Assembly: GCF_000635915.2 (NCBI RefSeq)
Contig: NZ_CP015614.1
Location: 1-64,000 of the forward strand
Source: Brevundimonas naejangsanensis
GTDB taxonomy: Bacteria > Pseudomonadota > Alphaproteobacteria > Caulobacterales > Caulobacteraceae
Length of the DNA: 64,000 nt
Direction: 5' to 3'
Below the pieces are notes generated by a model that searched no databases, was not told the origin of the DNA, and was given only the letters and a program-made list of their open reading frames with translations. Made by a program: the position numbers and the translations under genes. Numbering within the stretch: position 1 is the stretch's first letter; each line of letters opens with the position of its first letter. Below are positions 1 through 9,281 of this stretch, in pieces.

Positions 1-748
1 ATCCGCGAGATCCTGATCATCACCACCCCGCGCGACCAGCCCGCCTTCCAGAGCCTGCTGGGCGACGGCGGGCGCTGGGGGCTCGATCTGACCTTCGCGG
101 TGCAGGATCAGCCGCGCGGCTTGGCCGACGCCTATCGCATCGGGGCCGACTTCGTGGACGGCGGCCCCTCGGCCCTGATCCTGGGCGACAACCTGTTTTA
201 CGGCCATGAGGCCGGCCGCGTCTTCGCCCGCGCCGCCGACACGCTGGACGCCCGGCGCGGCGCCGTGGTCTTCGCCTATCGCGTGTCCGACCCGCGCCGC
301 TACGGCGTGGTCGAGCTGGACGGGCAGGGCCGCCCCCTGTCCATCGAGGAGAAGCCGGACGACCCCCGCTCCCCCTGGGCGGTGACGGGTCTTTATATCT
401 ATGACGGCCAGGCCCCCGAGCTCGCCGCCCGCCTCCAGCCCTCCGCGCGCGGCGAGCTGGAGATCACCGACCTGAACCGCGCCTATCTGGAGCAGGGCCG
501 CCTGGGGTCGAGCGTCTGGGCCGCGGCTTCGCCTGGCTGGACACCGGCACCCCCGACAGCCTGCTGGACGCCGCCGCCTTCGTGCGCACCCTGGAGCAGC
601 GCCAGGGCTTCAAGATCGCCTGCCCCGAAGAGGTCGCCTGGCGCATGGGTTGGATCGACGCCGCCCAGCTGGCCCGCCTGGCCGAAGGCTTCGGCGGCGC
701 GATTACGGGGCCTATCTGCGGGGGGTCGCGAACGATGAGGCGCGCTGA
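1..748 (+). pseudogene. rfbA: Glucose-1-phosphate thymidylyltransferase, 5' cut by window and frameshifted twice
   Basis: RfbA makes dTDP-glucose, the first step of dTDP-rhamnose synthesis. The window begins inside the gene, so the N-terminal nucleotide-binding glycine loop is missing. Visible family motifs are GDNLFYG (about 184-204), the VEL..G.P.SIEEKP segment and the LEITDLN segment. The protein runs in frame 1 to about 505, continues in frame 3 ([13 protein letters not shown], then [10 protein letters not shown]) to about 695, and ends in frame 2 ([14 protein letters not shown], stop 746-748). Both shifts fit loss of one base, the first in the G-run at 504-507. It is either a real pseudogene or a pair of consensus errors. 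rfbC and rfbB lie 17 kb downstream, and no rfbD is seen in the window. Confidence 0.88.
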
Positions 749-920
749 GGCGTGGCGGTCGGGTTGCAGCGCAGGCTGGCTGCCTCAGACGCCAGCCCTC
801 AGCGCCCGGTCGCTGAGTTGCTCGGTTCTCAGCGGTCTGCCTTCCTCCCGCCCGGCACGCATCCAGTGTTCGAAGCCGGATGAGAGGTCGCCTCGGCGCA
901 CGGCGTCTTCAACGTCGGGA

Positions 921-1927
921 TTAGCGTCCAGGTAAGCTCAGCTCTGTAAAGTCGTCCGGCGCCAGCCGTGGCGCGGCCTCGCCGAGATAGGCCTGCATGA
1001 ACTGCTCCATGACGTGGCCGACGATTTGGTCCGAAACGTGCAGGCAGTCGAGGCCGTATGCGAACGTCCGAGGGCTCAGCGTCACGATCTCATAGCTGGG
1101 GAAGTAGTCCACGTCCGCGTGACGGGCTTCAAACGCCCCCGCCGCCGGCCCGCAACACCGATTTGGACAGGCTGTTCGCCACGGCCACGTCTTGATCTGA
1201 GAAAGTGGTTCCCATCGGCGACGGGGCGACACCGTGACCACCATCTTCATTGCGGGGTTCAGCCGTTTCAGGCGCTCGCGAATCTCCTCCAGGGCGTCCA
1301 GATTGTCCTGCGCGTCCGTGATCTCTAGCTGGTAGCGGTCCGGCCGCCGACGCACCTCCCACGGCCCCGGCGCGGCGTTCAGCCGGGTATCGGTCTCCTG
1401 GTCGCGCCACACCTCGTTCAGGCCAAGGGTCATCAGGACGACGTCCGCCGCCCTCAGCCGAGGGAAGTATTCGGCGCCAGCCAGGCCCGCCGCTCCAGGG
1501 CCCGTTCCAGCGTCGAACTCTGCAGGCCGGGCGTCAGATGAAGATCGCGCCAGCCGTTGGCCGTTTCCGTCAGGTGCGCTTGCGGGTCGCCGGGCGGCGT
1601 TTCCAGCCAGCGAAGCTCCTGCAGCATGGAATGGGTCGTGAATTTGTTGAGAAAGCCGTTGGCGCGCGCCGGCCATTCCGACTTAGGCGACACGACCCTT
1701 TTGCTCAGCACGTTCGCGCCGCGATAAATCAAGTGCTCTTCGATATTGCGCGCGAAGCATGAGCCCATGCAGAAAAACCGCGCGTCGCGATCCAGGCCGA
1801 AGCGGGGGGTGTGGCTGATCCGCACCGGCTCGCTTTGAAAACGATCTACAGTCGCCGCCCATTGGCTCGCCTCACTGCGCGCCGCGCCGCGCCAGGCCTC
1901 ATTCCCTTCCACCGTGCGGACCGCCAT
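921..1927 (-). pseudogene. GSCFA-family protein, multiply frameshifted
   Basis: GSCFA-domain proteins are SGNH-hydrolase-like and often sit in surface-polysaccharide loci; their substrates are mostly unknown. The name motif GSCFARNIEEH is encoded around 1740-1770. ATG at 1927 follows AGGAGA at good spacing, better than the in-frame ATG at 1957. The reading frame changes about three times: a one-base loss near 1475-1490, another near 1225-1240 (VTVSP followed by PMGTTFSDQDVAVANS in the next frame), and a compensating change near 1140-1160 that restores GAFEARHADVDYFPSYEIVT. The C-terminal part ends intact at 921. Family homology extends across all the breaks, so this was recently one gene, or is one gene with sequencing errors. 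Confidence 0.8.
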
Positions 1928-2327
1928 CGTCTTCTCCTGGGCTGGCCTGCCGCTCATCCAGAGGCCGTCCCGAAACTAGGGGAAGCGCCCCTCCGGACTC
2001 AAGCCGGCAGCCGAAACAAGGCGAAAAAGCGAATAAGCTTTACAATAAGTTCCGCTGCTTTCATCTTAAGCGAATCGCGTTGGGTGAATTCTCTCAGCGA
2101 TACCTGCGTTTATAAAGCGTAAGCAAGAACGCAAAAAACATAGAAAATATAGATGTCGAGTTACGTCGATCCATATCGCCGTCATGCCTTGACGGCGTTC
2201 TGATAGCCACGTTAGAAGCAGGTTGCCGTGGCGCAGCCATTCCCCTCACAAGGGTCTGAACTGTGGCCGAAAGGCGCTCACACTTTGGCTACGCCACTCA
2301 ATTCGTTTCTCTGGGGGACATTCCCGA
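1928..2327. other. AT-rich intergenic region between divergent genes
   Basis: About 400 bases without a convincing gene. The middle (about 2020-2170) is much richer in A and T than the rest of the window. It should hold promoters for the GSCFA gene (-) and the secreted protein (+). A TTGACG at 2189-2194 could be a -35 element, but no clear matching -10 is seen. A long leader appears to precede the ATG at 2328. Confidence 0.5.
2177..2197. promoter_or_regulatory. Perfect 8-bp inverted repeat upstream of the secreted-protein gene
   Basis: CGCCGTCA, a 5-base loop, then TGACGGCG. It overlaps a TTGACG hexamer and has no following T-run, so an operator or leader hairpin fits better than a terminator. 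Its function is inferred only. Confidence 0.35.
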
Positions 2328-3791
2328 ATGACTAAGAAGCTTCTTCTTGCCGCTGCCGCCGTGTCGGCCATCGGCTTCGCCGGCGCTGCCGGCGCAATGG
2401 ACATCACGACGGCACGCGTTGCGGGTATCACCGTGTACACGGGCACCACGGCCTCGCCTTACGGTCTGGCTTCGCAAGCCACCGTGCCGGTCGCGGGTCT
2501 GTCGACCCCCGCGTCGGGTGTGGGTGTTGAAACCGATCTCGTCGTCTCGCTGAGCGCGGGCGCAGGTGCTCTGGCTCCCGGCAACTATGTGATGACCTTC
2601 ACCTATACGGGCATCGCTGGTTTCGTGGGTACGCCGCAGCTCCAACTGCAAGGCGCCGCTGGGTGCACGCCCTCGGCGGTGTTGTCGACGGGTGGGACGG
2701 CTACCTCGCAGACCGTTTCTTATATCGTCGGCGTGGATGTCGCCTGCACCACCAACCCGACCTTCCGTCTGACTGCGCCGTTCAAGATTTCTGCGGCAAA
2801 CGCTGTTACGGTTCAGGCTTCGCTGACGCAAGGCGGCCTGCCGGTCGATAACAGCCCTTCGGCCACGCGTACGCTGGTCCAGCCTCGCTCGGCCTATACC
2901 GCTTCGGTCAATGGCGCGGTTGACGGAAAGGGCGGCGCTACGGACACTCCCGCCAACGCTGCTGATAACGCCGACTTCCCGACTCAGCTGGCTCTGGGGT
3001 CCGGCTCGACTCCGTTCCAAGCGTTCCGCACGGGTGCAGAGTTCGATGCCATTATTGGTGCGCTGGGGTATACTTCGGTTGCAAACACCTACGCCGACCT
3101 GTCTAAGACCGCTCTCCCGACGCCGGCTATGGATGTTACGCTGAGCGGTAACTTTGCCGGTCTGACGCCGACGTTGACGACCGATGACACCGGTGCCGGC
3201 CCTGTCGCGGCTACGACTGTAACTGCATCGACGGCTACTTTCGCTGCGGTGCCGGCCGGCCGCTACAACGTTGTGGTTGCAGCGACCAGCAGCGCTGCCA
3301 ACGCTCCGCAACTCGCTGGCGGTGCCTATACGGCCACGTTCTCTTCTGCATCGAGCTCGCCGCTGGCTGCTGGCGCGATCTCTGCGTCGGGCGCGCTGGA
3401 GACCATTGGTCTGCAAGGCACCAACTTTGTGGCTCCGTGGGTGCAGTCGGCCAACCCGAACTTCAACACTGTGCTGCGCCTGTCGAACAGCGGCGCGGTC
3501 ACCGGCCCGGTGACGCTTTCGCTGACCAGCCCCGCTGCCACGCCGACGGCGACGACCTGCGGCGCTGCCCAGCTCGCTAAGCTGGCTTCGATTCCGGCCA
3601 ACGGCGAGCTGTCCATCAACAGCGCTGACCTGACGACCTGCTTCGGCGCTTTCGCCCGCGGCGACGTTCGCGTCACGGTTCAATCGCAGTCGACCAGCAT
3701 CACCGCCAAGCTGCGTATCGTGAACCCGGGCAATGTTGTGACCGAGCAGTCGCTCGGCGCGATCTCGACCGGCGTCGCGACCGTCAACTAA
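2328..3791 (+). CDS. Secreted Ala/Thr/Ser/Gly-rich protein, possibly a surface-layer-like protein
   Basis: A 487-residue protein with a clear Sec signal peptide (MTKKLLL, a hydrophobic Ala-rich core, predicted cleavage after AGA near residue 23). GGGGGA lies about 9 bases before ATG 2328, making this start better than the upstream in-frame one at 2223. The mature protein is low in charge and rich in A, T, S, G and V, with periodic short beta-type segments and Cys pairs. The C-terminal part (from about FVAPWVQSANP) resembles a beta-sandwich. I do not recognise a named family. It uses many GCT and GGT codons, unlike the GCC/GGC-rich neighbours, and has its own strong terminator, both compatible with high expression. 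It sits 400 bases before the type II secretion genes and could be a substrate; that is inference. Confidence 0.75.
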   Translation: MTKKLLLAAAAVSAIGFAGAAGAMDITTARVAGITVYTGTTASPYGLASQATVPVAGLSTPASGVGVETDLVVSLSAGAGALAPGNYVMTFTYTGIAGFVGTPQLQLQGAAGCTPSAVLSTGGTATSQTVSYIVGVDVACTTNPTFRLTAPFKISAANAVTVQASLTQGGLPVDNSPSATRTLVQPRSAYTASVNGAVDGKGGATDTPANAADNADFPTQLALGSGSTPFQAFRTGAEFDAIIGALGYTSVANTYADLSKTALPTPAMDVTLSGNFAGLTPTLTTDDTGAGPVAATTVTASTATFAAVPAGRYNVVVAATSSAANAPQLAGGAYTATFSSASSSPLAAGAISASGALETIGLQGTNFVAPWVQSANPNFNTVLRLSNSGAVTGPVTLSLTSPAATPTATTCGAAQLAKLASIPANGELSINSADLTTCFGAFARGDVRVTVQSQSTSITAKLRIVNPGNVVTEQSLGAISTGVATVN

Positions 3792-3816
3792 GTCCAGGCT
3801 CAAACCTGAACTGGGG

Positions 3817-3847
3817 AAGGGAGGGCTTCGGCCCTCCCTTTTCTTTT
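3817..3847 (+). terminator. Rho-independent terminator of the secreted-protein gene
   Basis: Perfect 10-bp stem AAGGGAGGGC / GCCCTCCCTT around a TTCG tetraloop, followed by TTCTTTT. It starts 25 bases after the stop codon. Confidence 0.92.
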
Positions 3848-3914
3848 GCCTCAGCGGAACGTGAATCCGTCGAATTGACGGTCCATCGGCGTCCCGCGTC
3901 AAAAGGAGAGCCGT

Positions 3915-4175
3915 ATGGCCGAGTATAAGAACCAGACCCTGTCGGGCGTCGTCGCCCTGGACAGCAACAGCTTCGACAACATCGACTTCAAGGATGCGGA
4001 GCTGACCTACGACGGCGGCCGTCCGCCCGCCTTCAACAACTGCCGCTTCGACAACGCGCGCTTCACCTTCCGCGAATCGGCCGGCAACACCCTGCTGTTC
4101 CTGCGCGCGATGGCGCCGGCCCAAACCAATATGCGTGATGTGGTCCTGGGCCTGATGCCGGAACTCAAGGCCTGA
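3915..4175 (+). CDS. Small conserved hypothetical protein, 86 residues
   Basis: The start has an excellent ribosome site (AAAAGGAGAG, then 4 bases, then ATG). The product is soluble, without signal peptide or membrane segment. Residues 15-50 contain repeated short units of the type FDN.DF / FNNCRFDNARFTF, loosely like one or two pentapeptide-repeat coils, so a small beta-helix is possible. I do not recognise the family. It stands alone between the 3817 terminator and gspE, and its role is unknown. Confidence 0.7.
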   Translation: MAEYKNQTLSGVVALDSNSFDNIDFKDAELTYDGGRPPAFNNCRFDNARFTFRESAGNTLLFLRAMAPAQTNMRDVVLGLMPELKA

Positions 4176-4188
4176 TCCCTCGCAAGGG

Positions 4189-6056
<1,868 letters not shown>

Positions 6057-6060
<4 letters not shown>

Positions 6061-6737
6061 AACCCGCGCCTATAGCCGTCATCGGCATGCACCGTTCAGG
6101 CACCTCCTGCCTTGCCGGCTGTCTGGAGGATCTGGGCCTCAGCTTGGGCGAAGTGGTCACCTCCGCGCCTCACAACAAGAAGGGCAACCGCGAGAACCCG
6201 CGCTTCTGGCCTGTGCACGACGCCGTCCTGCAGCGTGTCGGCGCCGCCTGGGACGCCCCGCCCGCTGAACCGGTCGTCTGGACGCCGCAGGAGAAGGCCG
6301 ACCTGAAGGCTGTGCTGGCCGACTACGACGCCCTGCCTCTCCCGTGGGGCTTCAAGGATCCGCGCGCCACCGTTTTGCTCGACGGCTGGTTTGAGATCCT
6401 GCCCGACCTGCGATTGATCGGCTCCATCCGTCACCCGCTGGCCGCAGCCGGCTCGTTGACGGCCCGAAACGGCTTTGACCTCGAGCGCGGCCTGTCGATC
6501 TGGGCGGGCTATAATCGTGCGCTGTTGCGATGGCGCGATACGATGGTTTTCGATGTCATCGACTATGACGCGCCCGACTACGAGGTTCGCGTGCGTCGAT
6601 CCGCGCAACGATTAGGACTGGACGCCGCGCGGCCCATGCCTTTTCGCGAGGGCGCGCTCAACCACCAAAAGACCCAAGCCGAGCCGCCGTCCAGCGTCGC
6701 TGATCTTTGGGCCCGCCTGCAAGAGATCGCTGCATGA
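6057..6737 (+). CDS. Sulfotransferase-like protein inserted in the T2SS operon
   Basis: A 226-residue cytoplasmic enzyme of the PAPS-dependent sulfotransferase fold. The 5'-phosphosulfate loop GMHRSGTS (residues 10-17) and the later GFKDPR and SIRHPLAAAGS segments (3'-phosphate site) are visible, so transfer of sulfate from PAPS to a carbohydrate or protein is expected. GTG 6057 overlaps the gspE stop and has GGAGG upstream. The stop overlaps the following glycosyltransferase start by ATGA. Third-codon GC is lower than in gspE and gspF, suggesting a later insertion. CysD and CysNC, which make PAPS, are encoded at 23145-25894. The acceptor is unknown. Confidence 0.78.
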
Positions 6738-7645
6738 AGCCGCTAGTTTCCATCGTCGTGGTCGGTTTCGACATGGCGCGCGAGCTGCCGCGGACGGTTC
6801 GCTCCTTCCTGCCCCCCTATCAGCGCGGGGTGGGCGCGGACCAGATCCAGATCATCATTGCCGACAACGGCTCCGCCGAGCCCGTTCAGCGGGACTGGTT
6901 CCCCCAGGACGCAGACGTCACCGTGTTACGCGTAGATGACGGCGGCGTTTCTCCCTGTCGAGCGATCAACCGGGCGGCTTCCTTGGCCCGGGGTGAGTTC
7001 ATCGGCGTCGTCATCGACGGCGCGCGCATGGCGACGCCGGGCATCGTCGCAGCGGCCCTTGAAGCCGCAAAGGTGCACCCGTCGGCTTTTGTAACTACGC
7101 TGGGGTTCCATCTCGGCCCCAAGGTCCAGCAGGTGTCGGTGACCGAAGGCTATGATCGGGATGTGGAGGATCGGCTTCTAGAGGGCATCGGCTGGCCGGC
7201 GGACGGCTATCGGCTGTTCGAGATCTGCGCCCTTGGTGAAAGCTATCGCGAGGGGGCGTTTGTCGCCCCGCCAGAGACGACCTTTTTCATCATGAGCAAA
7301 GACCGCTTCGACGCGCTCGGCGGTTTTGAGGAGCGGTTCGAAGAATTGGGCGGCGGGTTCGCTAACTATGATTTCTTCGAACGGGCGGTCGACGACGGCG
7401 ATTCGCCGCTGGTCGCGCTGATCGGCGAGGGGACGTTCCACCAGTTGCACTACGGCGCGACCACCCAAGCTGGCGGGATACGCCGGAGGGTGGCGGCGGA
7501 CGACCGGACGCTCGGCGAAGTATACGCGCGCGAATACGAATCTCTTCGGGGGCGACCCTATCAGCGTAGCCAGCCCCAGCCGCTCCTGGTGGGTCGCATT
7601 ACGCATCCCGCCGTGCGCACTCTCTTTTTCCCCCCTTCGGCCTAA
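6734..7645 (+). CDS. Family 2 glycosyltransferase inserted in the T2SS operon
   Basis: A 303-residue inverting GT-A glycosyltransferase. VSIVVVGFD at residues 4-12 starts the nucleotide-binding fold; IIADNGS (about 46-52) and the acidic VIDGAR segment (about 94-99) correspond to the sugar-nucleotide and metal sites. No membrane segment is seen. ATG 6734 overlaps the sulfotransferase stop, and the TAA shares one base with the gspF ATG, so the two inserted genes are translationally coupled to the secretion operon. As with the sulfotransferase, codon choice is less GC-biased than in the gsp genes. Donor and acceptor are unknown; modification of a T2SS substrate or of a surface glycan is a guess. 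Confidence 0.82.
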   Translation: MKPLVSIVVVGFDMARELPRTVRSFLPPYQRGVGADQIQIIIADNGSAEPVQRDWFPQDADVTVLRVDDGGVSPCRAINRAASLARGEFIGVVIDGARMATPGIVAAALEAAKVHPSAFVTTLGFHLGPKVQQVSVTEGYDRDVEDRLLEGIGWPADGYRLFEICALGESYREGAFVAPPETTFFIMSKDRFDALGGFEERFEELGGGFANYDFFERAVDDGDSPLVALIGEGTFHQLHYGATTQAGGIRRRVAADDRTLGEVYAREYESLRGRPYQRSQPQPLLVGRITHPAVRTLFFPPSA

Positions 7646-8853
7646 TGACCGACCAACTGACCTTTCAGTATGAGGCCGCCGGGCGGGACGGGCGGATGGT
7701 CAAGGGGATGATCGGCGCTGCGGACGAGGCGGTGGCCATGCGCCGCCTGGCCGCCGACGGCCTGACCGTCGTGCGCATCCGCCCCGCCGCCGCGCCTAAG
7801 GCCGAGGGGCGCGAGCGCGGGTTGAAGACCGCCGAGCGGGTGCTGGTCCTGCGGCAGATGGCGCTCATGCTGGAAGCGGGCGTCTCCCTGCTGGAGGCGC
7901 TGGACACGGTCGCTCAGGGGATGCAGGCGCGTAAAGGCCGCCGCCAGTTCCAGGCCGCCATCGCCGCCCTGCGCCGCGGCGAATCCCTGGGCGACGCTCT
8001 GGAGGAGCACGCGCCGGGCTTTCCCGACTACGTCTACGCCATGGCCCGCGTCGGCGAGGCGTCGGGCCGCATCGCCGAGGTGCTGAAAGAGGCCGCCGAG
8101 CAGATGGCCTATGAGGACCGGCTGCAGCGCGACTTCGCCAACGCCATGACCTATCCGGCCTTCCTCTGCTTCGCCGGGGTGGCCGCCGTCGGCTTCATCT
8201 TCACCCAGGTCGTGCCGCGCTTCGGCGCCATGATCGGCGACGACCGCGAGAACATCCCCGCCATGTCGCGCTGGGTCCTGCAGGCGGGAGAGTTCGCCAA
8301 CGCCAACCTGGGCGTGGTGGCGGTGACGGCCGCGCTGGTGATCGCGGCCATCGTCCTGATCGTCAAGAACGCCGCCTTCCGCGAGCGGGCCTATACCGTC
8401 GCGCACGGCCTGCCCGTCGTCGGCCCGGTGATCCAGTCGCGCGAGATCGCGTCGTGGGCGCGGCTGACGGCCTTCGCCCTGAACAACGGCGTGCCCCTGC
8501 TGTCGGCGGCGGCCCTGTCGCGGGCGGCCGTGCCGATCGGCCCGTTCCGCCAGGGGCTGGACCTGCTGGAAAGCGACCTGAAGGCGGGCATGACCCTGGA
8601 CGCCTCGCTGGGCGCCCACACCCGGCTGGAGGCGATGGACCTCAGCCTGCTGCGCGCGGGCCAGAAGTCGGGCGCCGTCGGCGCCATGTTCGGCTTCATG
8701 GCCGACAACTACGAAGCGCGTCTGCGCGACCGGATGAAGCGGATGACCTCCCTGCTGGAGCCGATGGCCATCGCCGCCATCTCCATCGTCGTCGGCTTCG
8801 TCGCCCTGTCGCTCGTTCTGGCCCTGTCGAGCGTCTACGAAGGCGTCGTCTGA
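7645..8853 (+). CDS. gspF: Type II secretion inner-membrane platform protein GspF
   Basis: A 402-residue polytopic protein at the centre of the inner-membrane platform. Two homologous GspF domains are visible (about residues 60-180, beginning RVLVLRQMALMLEAGVSLLEAL, and 265-385). Membrane segments follow the first domain (about 165-190 and 215-240), and a third closes the C terminus. Length is normal for the family. The ATG shares one base with the preceding glycosyltransferase stop, and the stop shares one base with the next start, placing gspE-gspF-gspI on one transcript with the two inserted genes. Confidence 0.95.
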   Translation: MTDQLTFQYEAAGRDGRMVKGMIGAADEAVAMRRLAADGLTVVRIRPAAAPKAEGRERGLKTAERVLVLRQMALMLEAGVSLLEALDTVAQGMQARKGRRQFQAAIAALRRGESLGDALEEHAPGFPDYVYAMARVGEASGRIAEVLKEAAEQMAYEDRLQRDFANAMTYPAFLCFAGVAAVGFIFTQVVPRFGAMIGDDRENIPAMSRWVLQAGEFANANLGVVAVTAALVIAAIVLIVKNAAFRERAYTVAHGLPVVGPVIQSREIASWARLTAFALNNGVPLLSAAALSRAAVPIGPFRQGLDLLESDLKAGMTLDASLGAHTRLEAMDLSLLRAGQKSGAVGAMFGFMADNYEARLRDRMKRMTSLLEPMAIAAISIVVGFVALSLVLALSSVYEGVV

Positions 8854-9278
8854 TGCGAGCGAAGGTGCGGGGGCGTCAGGGGTTCAGCCTGATCGAGGCC
8901 CTGGTGGCGCTGGCCATCGCCTCGATGACGCTGATGGCGATCTTCGAACTGCAGATCCAGATGGCGCGCGGTCAACAGCGCGCGGCCCTGGCGATCGAAC
9001 AGGTGGCGGCTCAGGAGAACGCCCTGGCCCTGACGCGGCATCTCAATCCGATGGCCGAACCCTATGGCCGCATCGCCCTGCCGGGCGGCGACGTCGTCAC
9101 CTGGTCGGCCGAGGCCAAGAGCGAGCGCCGCACCAACGCGGGCTTCCCATCAGGCGACGGCGCCTTTGAGGTTCAGCTCTATCAGGTCACGGTCGGCGTC
9201 GAGCGCCAGGGCGGCCGGTCGCCCGCGCCTCTGGTGTTCGACCGCCTGGGCTGGCGCCGACTGGAGATCGAGGGCTGA
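8853..9278 (+). CDS. gspI: Type II secretion minor pseudopilin, GspI-like
   Basis: A 141-residue prepilin-like protein. The cleavage signal G^FSLIEALVAL starts near residue 10, with the conserved Glu at mature position 5, followed by a hydrophobic helix to about residue 32. The segment AAQENALAL after the helix resembles the GspI pattern; GspJ is represented by a separate gene at 15960. It begins one base inside gspF and ends 3 bases from the convergent gspD stop. Assignment among I and H is by motif and by exclusion, so the subtype is less certain than the pseudopilin call. Confidence 0.82.
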   Translation: MRAKVRGRQGFSLIEALVALAIASMTLMAIFELQIQMARGQQRAALAIEQVAAQENALALTRHLNPMAEPYGRIALPGGDVVTWSAEAKSERRTNAGFPSGDGAFEVQLYQVTVGVERQGGRSPAPLVFDRLGWRRLEIEG

Positions 9279-9281
9279 GGC

